Below are positions 55,810-64,000 of a DNA stretch of 64,000 nucleotides, piece after piece. Origin of the DNA: Megalonaias nervosa (Eukaryota; Mollusca; Bivalvia; Unionida; Unionidae); the NCBI GenBank assembly GCA_016617855.1, contig JAECUM010006796.1, forward strand, positions 1-64,000, in the 5' to 3' direction. How positions within the stretch are numbered: position 1 is the stretch's first letter; the number at the start of each line of letters is the position of its first letter. Position numbers and translations under genes: made by a program. A model generated the notes under the pieces. It ran no database searches. It saw nothing but the letters and a program-made list of their open reading frames with translations, and had not been told where the DNA came from.

Positions 55810-56330
55810 AAAGATTCCATTTATTGTTCCTTACAGCATGGACTTCAGTAACTTTTGAATGCCATGGTGTCAAAAACTTGTTCTTGTTCTATGATTTCAA
55901 AATTTATTTACATATATGTTCTAATAATGTATGAGCAGAAAATATACTGTCACTTCACATTTAATAAATACTTATAATGGAACATGGTAAATAATGATCT
56001 GACTAAATCATATCTCTCACTCTGTTTGGGTTCAATTTATTTTGAGGTTATTCATTGAGTTGTAACATTCTGATTTAACAACTACCATCATCTTTGTTCA
56101 GAAGGGTTATTTTTCTTGGCTTTAGTTTGTTCCCTTTTATTTGCATAGCCTGCTTCATTGCACAGTTTTCTGGAAATCTGCACTGTGCAACAATTATCAT
56201 GGCAAGACCACTCATCTTTATTTGAATCATTGTGATCTTGACTTTTAGGCTGTCCAAACTAATATCTACGGCTTTTTTCCCTTCCATATTAGAAAACAAT
56301 TATCAAAGTCTGGTACCATTATGTATTTTA
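55810..56330. other. Non-coding stretch, nothing identified
   Basis: AT-rich; the minus-strand frame 56075-56299 shows no recognisable features and is adjacent to a dispersed repeat. Confidence 0.45.
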
Positions 56331-56339
56331 TAAATGAAG

Positions 56340-56680
56340 TTTATTTTGTGTTGCAGTGACCTTGACATCTGAATTTTGGACCCCAAAATCAAAGAATGTC
56401 TTCACTGTCCTATGTGCAAGTCATTATTAAATTCAATCAAGATACACAGTCTAGAACTAGGCCTAATGAAAGGAGACCATCTTCTTACTTCTTGGCTCAC
56501 TGTGACCTTGACTTTTAAACCCCAAAATCAATAGGTGTTGGCGTTTTTTTAGCTACAAGTACAAGCAATCAGCAAAGTCTGGCAAAATTAAGCCTGGAAC
56601 TAAAGTTATTATGCAGAATCAATTTTTTTTCTTTGAGTCAGTGGGCATAACCTTTAACCTTTATACTGGTACCTCTAGAA
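56340..56680. repeat. Dispersed 'gaccttgact' repeat
   Basis: Three blocks with accttgacatctgaattt-, tgaccttgacttttaaaccc- and aacctttaaccttt-type cores at spacing of about 140-160 bp, each followed by ccccaaaatcaa or similar. Same class as 5200-5770. Confidence 0.6.
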
Positions 56681-57475
56681 CAATTGGTTTCTTCCGTGTC
56701 ATTCACCAAGTTTAATCAAAATTAAACAGAAACCATTTTTGGGGTGGTACTGGGTAAATCACAATTACCATGTCACCCCAACTGCATGAAATGTGAAGGT
56801 GCAATAAAGAACTTTTTATATGTTCATTTCACAGAAAACAAGTACAGCTGACCTGACTACACACACTTTTGTGACTGGTTATTATCAACAGCATTTGAAG
56901 GCTTAATCAAGCCTGCATCATGCTGCAGTAATTCAGGACCTAAAGTGCACTGTCTAAACTCCAGAGTAACAGGTTTCAACAGACCACAAGAAAGTACTAC
57001 AACTCACTAATTACACATGCTTGATTGTTTACTATGAGACATAATTAACTGGAATGTTTTATGGCTACAGCTGGGAAATGTTATAGCAGGTTCCTTATAA
57101 CATCATTGCTTCCTTTGTTTTGGTTCTTTGTGAAATACCAGCACAAGCAATGGCTAGCTATAAATTCATTAAAAAAATTACTATCTTTACTGATCTGATG
57201 CCATACTGGCAGACATGTGCTGACAAATCGTACTTATAATCCAAACATACAATTTACAGATTTTTTTAAGACTGGAATATGAAAGAATTCTGATAAATAG
57301 CTTTATTTATTTGAAGAAAAAAAATAGTATTATAAATGGCCAATTTCAAATGAAATTTATGAAATGAGTAAAAGAAAATGCTTGGAAAGATACAAATTAT
57401 TCCGCTCATTTCATAAATTCATTTGAAAAGATCACAAATGTAAGATTTTATTTATCATATGACAAAAACTACTGA

Positions 57476-57915
57476 TTTTTATTTGATAAAATCACAGGAC
57501 AGTGTAGCAAGACTGCTTTGAAATACATTTGGATGACTCGGTCATTACACCTTTCCTCTTTCCTTTACATGACATCATGATGTCATTCCTGATTTTATTT
57601 GATCAAATCACAGGACAGTGTAGTAAGACTACTTTAAAATACATTTGGATGACTCGGTCATTACACCTTTCCTCTATCCTTTACATGACATCATGATGTC
57701 ATTCCTGATTTTATTTGATCAAATCACAGGACAGTGTAGTAAGACTACTTTAAAATACATTTGGATGACTTGGTCATTACACCTTTCCTCTTTCCTTTAC
57801 ATGACATCATTTCTGATTTTATTTGATCAAACCACAGGAAAGTGTAGTAAGACTACTTTGAAATACATCTGGATGCCTGATGGTCATTGCATCTTTCTGC
57901 TTTCCTTAACAGGTC
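57476..57915. repeat. 117-bp tandem repeat, about four copies
   Basis: Units share tttatttgatcaaatcacag, gacagtgtagtaagactact, ttggatgactcggtcatta and ctttacatgacatcatgatg. Copies two and three are nearly identical; the fourth is shortened. Confidence 0.94.
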
Positions 57916-58115
57916 AGGAGGCATTCTAACTGTGTTACATGTATACAAAATTTATAATATAGGTATATTAACATAAATAACACAATAGTCATGTGATATA
58001 TTCAGATAAAGTGCTCATTCTTTTATTAATTTAAATACTCCTTTATCTAGTGATTGACATTTATAAGTTTCTAAAGATAAATTTTAGGACTCTAATTATA
58101 ATAATAATCTAGCTG

Positions 58116-59998
58116 TTATAGTAATTTCTGTAGGACTCTAAAAATGATAAGTAACTTCTGTAGGACCCTAATAATGATAAGTCACTTCTGTAGGACCCTA
58201 ATAATGATAAGTCACTTCTGTAGGACCCTAATAAAATACAAGTAATGTCTGTAGGACCCTAATAATGATAAGTAACTTCTGTAGGACTCTAATAATGATA
58301 AGTAACTTCTGTAGGACCCTAATAATGGTAAGTAACTTCTATAGGACCCTAATAATGATAAGTCACTTCTGTAGGACCCTAATAAAATACAAGTAATGTC
58401 TGTAGGAACCTAATAATAATAAGTAACTTCTATAGGACTCTAATAATGATAAGTAACTTCTATAGGACCCTAATAATGATAAGTAACTTCTGTAGGACTC
58501 TAATAATGATAAGTAACTTCTGTAGGACCCTAATAATGGTAAGTAACTTCTATAGGACCCTAATAATGATAAGTCACTTCTGTAGGACCCTAATAAAATA
58601 CAAGTAATGTCTGTAGGAACCTAATAATAATAAGTAACTTCTGTAGGACTCTAATACTAAGTAATTTCTGTAGGACCCTAATAATGTTAAGTAACTTCTG
58701 TAGGACCCTAATAATGTTAAGTAACTTCTGTAGGACCCTAATAATGTTAAGTAACTTCTGTTAGCCAATGATAATGATAAGTAATTTCTGTAGGACCCTA
58801 ATAATGTTAAGTAACTTCTGTAGGACCCTAATAATGTTAAGTAACTTCTGTAGGACCCTAATAATGTTAAGTAACTTCTGTTAGCCAATGATAATGATAA
58901 GTAACTTCTGTAGGACCCTGATAATGATAAGTAACTTCTGTTAGCCAATGATAATGATAAGTAACTTCTGTAGGACCCTAATAATGTTAAGTAACTTCTG
59001 TAGGACCCTAATAATGTTAAGTAACTTCTGTTAGCCAATGATAATGATAAGTAACTTCTGTAGGACCCTAATAATGTTAAGTAACTTCTGTAGGACCCTA
59101 ATAATGTTAAGTAACTTCTGTTAGCCAATGATAATGATAAGTAACTTCTGTAGGACCCTAATAATGTTAAGTAACTTCTGTTAGCCAATGATAATGATAA
59201 GTAACTTCTGTAGGATCCTAATAATGTTAAGTAACTTCTGTAGGACCCTAATAATGTTAAGTAACTTCTGTAGGACCCTAATAATGATAAGTAACTTCTG
59301 TAGGACCCTAAGAATGTTAAGTAACTTCTGTAGGACCCTAATAATGATAAGTAACTTCTGTAGGACCCTAATAAAATACAAGTAACTTCTGTAGGACCCT
59401 AATAATGTTAAGTAACTTCTGTTAGCCAATGATAATGATAAGTAACTTCTGTAGGATCCTAATAATGTTAAGTAACTTCTGTAGGACCCTAATAATGTTA
59501 AGTAACTTCTGTAGGACCCTAATAATGATAAGTAACTTCTGTAGGACCCTAAGAATGTTAAGTAACTTCTGTAGGACTTCTGTAGGACCCTAATAATGAT
59601 AAGTAACTTCTGTAGGACCCTAATAATGTTAAGTAACTTCTGTAGGACCCTAATAATGATAAGTAACTTCTGTAGGACCCTAATAATGTTAAGTAACTTC
59701 TGTTAGCCAATGATAATGATAAGTAACTTCTGTAGGACCCTAATAATGATAAGTAACTTCTGTAGGACCCTAATAATGTTAAGTAACTTCTGTAGGACCC
59801 TAATAATGATAAGTAACTTCTGTAGGACCCTGATAATGTTAAGTAACTTCTGTAGGACCCTGATAATGTTAAGTAACTTCTGTAGGACCCTGATAATGAT
59901 AAGTAACTTCTGTTAGCCAATGATAATGATAAGTAACTTCTGTAGGACCTTACCACTGATAACCTAGCTGTTAATATATCTTCTGTGGGACCCTAATA
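58116..59998. repeat. Very large 30-bp minisatellite, about 60 copies (1.9 kb)
   Basis: The unit contains gataagtaacttctgtagga and ccctaataat. A variant unit with tgttagccaatgataatg recurs at fairly regular places from 58750 onward, giving a higher-order pattern. Because 30 is a multiple of 3, long minus-strand frames (58574-59188, 59181-59429, 59558-59956) read SYRSYLTLLG-type periods. I judge them to be repeat artefacts, since frames are interrupted by indels and unrelated sequence flanks them. Confidence 0.97.
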
Positions 59999-60433
59999 CC
60001 AATATACTAGCTGTCCTATTGTTTATAAAAATTCCCTGATCAGTTGTATGTGGATGTTCAATTTTAAACAAAATTTGCAACAAAAAAAAGAATCAAAACA
60101 ATGTATAGCACACAAAAAATGTCCATGCTGCAGTCTCAGACTGAAGCATTTTTGTTAATTTAAAATATCTTGAATATTTTGAAGTAATTTCAACAGCATG
60201 TGAATCCATCTATGCAAAACAAAGATATCTCAGAATATTACAGGAAGTATTTTCACTGACATAAGCAATGTAATGTCATAAACATCCACATTAACTAATC
60301 ACAAATTTATAATTCAATCATCACAGGACACAACATATGATTTTAAAAATAAATTTTAAGAAGCAATAAAATCTTATGCTTTTAACGTTGCATATGCACA
60401 TTTTTTCCACCTAATATTCATGGAAAATGCTAG

Positions 60434-60806
60434 AGGGCCACAAAGAAGACTAGCTAGGGCCACAAAGAAGACTAGCTAGGGCCACAAAGAAGACTAGTTA
60501 GGGTCACAAAGAAGACTAGCTAGGGCCACAAAGAAGACTAGTTAGGGCCACAAAGAAGACTAGTTTTCTAAGGGCCACAAAGAAGACCAGTTAGGGCCAC
60601 AAAAGAAGACTAGCTAGGGCCACAGAGAAGACTAGTTTTCTAAGGGCCACAAAGAAGACTAGCTAGTGCCACAAAGAAGACTAGCTAGGGCCACAAAGAA
60701 GACTAGTTTTCTAAGGGCCACAAAGAAGACCAGTTAGGGCCACAAAGAAGACTAGTTTTCTAAGGGCCACAAAGAAGACCAGTTAGGGCCACAAAGAAGA
60801 CTAGTT
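60434..60806. repeat. Minisatellite with two unit lengths (22 and 27 bp)
   Basis: Units begin gggccacaaagaagactag and continue either cta/tta or ttttctaa. The long form recurs about every third to fourth unit. Confidence 0.95.
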
Positions 60807-60845
60807 CTGAAACTATGCATGTCACCCTCTATAAGCACAGTCACC

Positions 60846-61201
60846 ATTATTATTATTATTGTTGTTGTTCTTGCTGTTGTTGTATTATTGTTGTTCTTGC
60901 TGTTGTTGTTATTATTATTATTATTATTGTTGTTGTTGTTCTTGCTGTTATTATTATTATTGTTCTTCTTGCTGTTGTTGTTATTATTATTATTATGATT
61001 ATTATTGTTGTTTATCTTCTTCTTGCTGTTGTTGTTGTTATTATTATTATTATTGTTGTTCTTGCTTTTATTATTATCATTATTATTATTATTATTATTG
61101 TTCTTGCTGTTGTATTATTGTTGTTCTTGCTGTTGTTATTATTATTATTGTTGTTGTTCTTGCTGTTATTATTATTGTTGTTCTTCTTCTTGCTGTTGTT
61201 G

Positions 61202-61255
<54 letters not shown>

Positions 61256-61267
61256 TTGCTATTGCTG

Positions 61268-61305
<38 letters not shown>
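60846..61305. repeat. Compound trinucleotide microsatellite (ATT/GTT/CTT), about 460 bp
   Basis: Runs of ATT, GTT and the motif ttcttgctgttg alternate. In all three plus frames and on the minus strand it gives long Leu, Ile, Tyr or Cys runs; these are not genes. The ttcttgctgttg motif returns about a dozen times, so the tract is a higher-order repeat and not a plain (ATT)n. Confidence 0.95.
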
Positions 61306-61309
<4 letters not shown>

Positions 61310-61404
61310 AGTATGTGATTTCATTAAAGGTAACATTTAAAAATCTAAAATGGTCAAAACAAATTCAAAAACTACATATATATTTTGTTCTGAGTAGGTT
61401 GATT

Positions 61405-61594
61405 TGTTGATTTGGTGTTTCAAGACATAGCAATGCAAATAGATTATTTAGTGCCAAGGTAATTGAACTAAAATGCCTTGCCCAAGGACATATTATGGTG
61501 GCTGACCAGGCTGATCTAATGGTAAGATCTGAACCTGCACCCTTTCAGTGATCAGTCCAACAAGCTAACCACTGAGCCAGTTTGCCTTCATATC
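61405..61594 (-). mobile_element. tRNA-derived SINE, family 3, with 12-bp target duplication
   Basis: On the minus strand: ggctcagtggttagcttgt (A-box region), gtgcaggttcagatctt (B-box region), and further on gtccttgggcaaggcatttt, a word common in invertebrate SINEs as I know them. Flanked by AGTAGGTTGATT at 61393-61404 and 61595-61606. Confidence 0.88.
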
Positions 61595-61602
61595 AGTAGG
61601 TT

Positions 61603-61856
61603 GATTGTTGTTGTTGTTTTGTGGTTAACATCATTTTTCACCTTACGATAGGCTATACATGGTGGTCAGTATAACAGGTGAAGGAAGAACCCAGGAAAAT
61701 CCTGGTAAGAACCACTGAACCATGGGAAGATACTGGCAGCTTTCTCACATACCCACAATGACCAAGCCTGAGACTAGAATCCACACAGACAGTGGTGAGA
61801 AGGCAGTGATTAATAAAGGTGAGCGCTTTAGACCACTCAGCCACCTGAGGCCCCTG
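61603..61856 (-). mobile_element. SINE family 1, full length, adjacent to a family 3 SINE
   Basis: Inverted copy from (TTG)n to gaccactcagccacctgagg. It is flanked by AGTAGGTT (61595-61602 and 61857-61864), the same bases that form the duplication of the neighbouring family 3 SINE. Confidence 0.9.
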
Positions 61857-61864
61857 AGTAGGTT

Positions 61865-64000
61865 ACGATAATGACATAGTTGTTTGCTCTTAAATCTGGC
61901 TTATATACAAAACACATTCCTATTTGTGTTTTTAAATTTATTACATATCCCGTTTTAAACTCCTTTTACGTATTTTAAAATATACAGTATATCTTGAACA
62001 TAACAGAACATACTGACTTATATGATATCTGTGCAATGAAAAATAAGTCACTACTATCTATTACATGCAACCAGACCTAAAGCTGTAATAATCTCATTGA
62101 GAATATACATTTTATCTGCAAGTGCATGACTTGGAGAATTCTTGTGGTATTCTTTAATTTCTTACAACATGATGGCTATAATAAAAAATAAAAAAAAACA
62201 TTTTGGAAGCAATAATAGTTCTTTGGTGAAGTGCCAATTTAATTATTATTTTTCACATAAAACAAGAGCAAGTTTAAAAGACCTAGGTGCAGCTTGAATC
62301 AGCTGTGGAAGCCAAAAATAAAGTATGACATACAATAAGGTAACATCTTATCTGATGTTAACAGGAATGGTGAGCAATTTACAGACAAATCACTACCTGT
62401 GAACCTTCTCACCCATACCCCAATGATGGAAATATGCCTATAGAAAAAAAAAGCACTCCTCTGAAAATAGTGTGAGTATAATCAATGATCAACTTGTATA
62501 TCTTCGATGATGATGATCGGTGCTATGTTTCACAGAAAACTGCATGACTAACTGCATTCTTAAAATTCTATCATATATTGTGCATACAGCTGTAAGTAAA
62601 AAAAGATCAGTAACTCACAGAAGTACAAAATCATGGGAGCACAAAGATTGGTCAATAAGCAGTATTTTTTTTTAATGATGACCAAAATATGTACCAAGTT
62701 TCACAGTGATTTTTAATTGGGATAGCAGTCAGACAGATGTTGTCCAAGGTAATTTTGGGTTTTAGTAGTGGAAAAATGACAAAGTGGAGATGATCCAGAG
62801 ACAATTTTATATCATCTGAACTAGGTGTCATAAAGAGAAATTTTCAAGGAATCTGTTTATTTAATAAGGGTGGAATATAGAGAATTATTCTAATTTTGAT
62901 GGGTGCATGTTAATTTTTGGTGGTTAGATTAATCCTGATTGGCTAAGCTAAATAAGTGTTGTGTGTTTCCCAGAAGAAATTCAATGTTTTAAGTATTTTC
63001 CTTTGTGAAATTAGTCAAAGTTTCTGCAGAGAGGCAAAAAATTCTTATGCTCTGGTGGATTAGCAAGTATTCTCCCATTATAAATTGTCCATCGCATGGG
63101 TGTCTGGAAGTTGAGGGAAATGAGACCTTAATGGTACAGAGGGATTCTGCTATGCAGAAGCTAGTGAGTCTTGGAAAGCACAAGGGAAATAGCTTCATAT
63201 ATACACCCATACAGTAGGCAAAGGGAGGAGGCAAGCCAAATTATGGTTGATGACCCAAATGGAAGCTGGAGCGAGAGAGAAGAAGAAAAGGATTATGTCG
63301 ACTCTAACCTGTCACCAATGTTGAATTTGGAATGGCCGGCAAGCAATTAGATTATGCAGGAATGATGGGCAATTTAGTTCAATCATTCACTCGATTTCAT
63401 GATGAAAATTGTCTTATTGGTATAAACAGAATGACTAATTGCATTTTTATAAATTTGGTAATTTGAGAAGAGAGAAAAAGTGTATCATTCAAATGTCATG
63501 TTCAATTTCATTTTTATATAACTGCTTAAATTGTTATATTTGACAAACGGGGACTCATGTTCTTCATTCTATATCTCTGCTCTGATCTCTGTTCATTCCA
63601 TCCATTAATTTCATATTTTAATTTATTATTTACTCAATATGGACAATATTACTGTGGTCAATCATCCTCTAAATAAATGATAACCAAACCACCACATAAC
63701 AAAGACATTTTGTGTGCATACCAAGTTTCACAGTGATCCCCCCAAAAAACTGCAAGAAAACTTGTGTTCACCCCCAAAAACCTGCAAGCCAATTTGTGTT
63801 CTCAAGATTCGTTCCTACTGTACATTTAGCTGAAAGTCAAAAAGGTCCATAACTCTTATAAAAACTGCATTAGCAAAGTGATTTATCATCAGATGATGAC
63901 CAAACGTCAAGACTAGCTGGGTTTACAAGATTGTGTGAAATACAGAAAAACTGATGAATGGATATAAGGATTCATCTATACCATTGCCTATACCAGTGGT
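61865..64000. other. Right end of window, no confident feature
   Basis: AT-rich sequence with dispersed-repeat words such as ccaagtttcacagtgat (62695 and 63721) and aactgcatgac / aaactgcaag. Frames at 62989-63234 are open on both strands but unremarkable. It may hold upstream non-coding exons or the promoter of the scaffold gene, which I cannot locate. Confidence 0.45.

Noticed and set aside
56075..56299. Minus frame of 74 codons as an exon
   Set aside because: No splice context or motif, and it abuts a dispersed repeat.
58574..59956. Long minus-strand frames of S-Y-R-S-Y-L type repeats
   Set aside because: A 30-bp tandem array with unit length divisible by three; indels break the frame, and equally open plus frames exist.
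60815..61410. Leu, Ile, Cys and Tyr-rich frames of 111-183 codons
   Set aside because: Compound ATT/GTT/CTT microsatellite translated in several frames at once.
62989..63234. Overlapping 81-codon minus and 70-codon plus frames
   Set aside because: Both strands open over the same bases, no recognisable features, and no splice signals linking them to the scaffold gene.

Overview
The window looks like nuclear DNA of an animal, most likely a mollusc and probably a bivalve. It is AT-rich, its introns obey GT/AG rules, and it is crowded with tRNA-derived SINEs, a non-LTR retrotransposon with an (ATT)n tail, foldback elements and many minisatellites. The dispersed 'gaccttgacctttga' blocks and the blocks ending in 'ggacgacagacca' resemble repeats I associate with bivalve genomes. 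The species call is inference; no rRNA, tRNA or mitochondrial marker is present.

One protein-coding gene is well supported. It lies on the minus strand and fills at least 4,210-46,787. Six coding exons (46758-44739, 25056-24892, 18521-18420, 17770-17666, 7259-6332, 4343-4210) have plausible splice sites and chain without a phase break (1,1,1,1,2,1), giving about 1,151 residues so far. The ATG at 46758 has an in-frame TAG directly before it, inside an exon that opens at a good acceptor, so there is at least one further non-coding exon upstream. The last donor seen is phase 1, so the C-terminus lies further left. The product is a large, probably cytoplasmic scaffold: a phospho-serine-rich disordered region, one short coiled coil, two related W-x-[KR]-V-K motifs, four copies of a F-x-[RK]-K-[LM]-x-[ED]-W-E motif, a charged E/R/K helix and a C-terminal coiled coil. 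I do not recognise the family with certainty.

Layout, left to right. 0-4.2 kb: repeats, including three SINEs and an old duplicated block. 4.2-7.3 kb: the two leftmost exons. 7.3-17.7 kb: intron with a 41-bp minisatellite, a 237-bp higher-order array, a 5'-truncated LINE and (CA)n/(TA)n tracts. 17.7-25.1 kb: three small phase 1-1 exons in introns that hold foldback elements, a DNA element of about 1.8 kb and arrays of repeats of about 140 bp. 25.1-44.7 kb: a 19.7-kb intron with many arrays, more foldback elements, a long inverted repeat and an internally deleted hAT-like remnant. 44.7-46.8 kb: the large 5' coding exon. 46.8-64 kb: no confident coding sequence; SINEs, a dimeric SINE, a second LINE fragment and at least ten minisatellites, the largest about 1.9 kb.

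Most open reading frames in the window come from tandem repeats or chance. The most interesting features are the modular phase 1-1 exons of the gene, a family of foldback elements of about 200 bp predicted to fold as a T or cloverleaf, a SINE nested inside one of these, and a dimeric SINE that moved as one unit. I see no bacterial-type system, CRISPR array or viral gene cluster.
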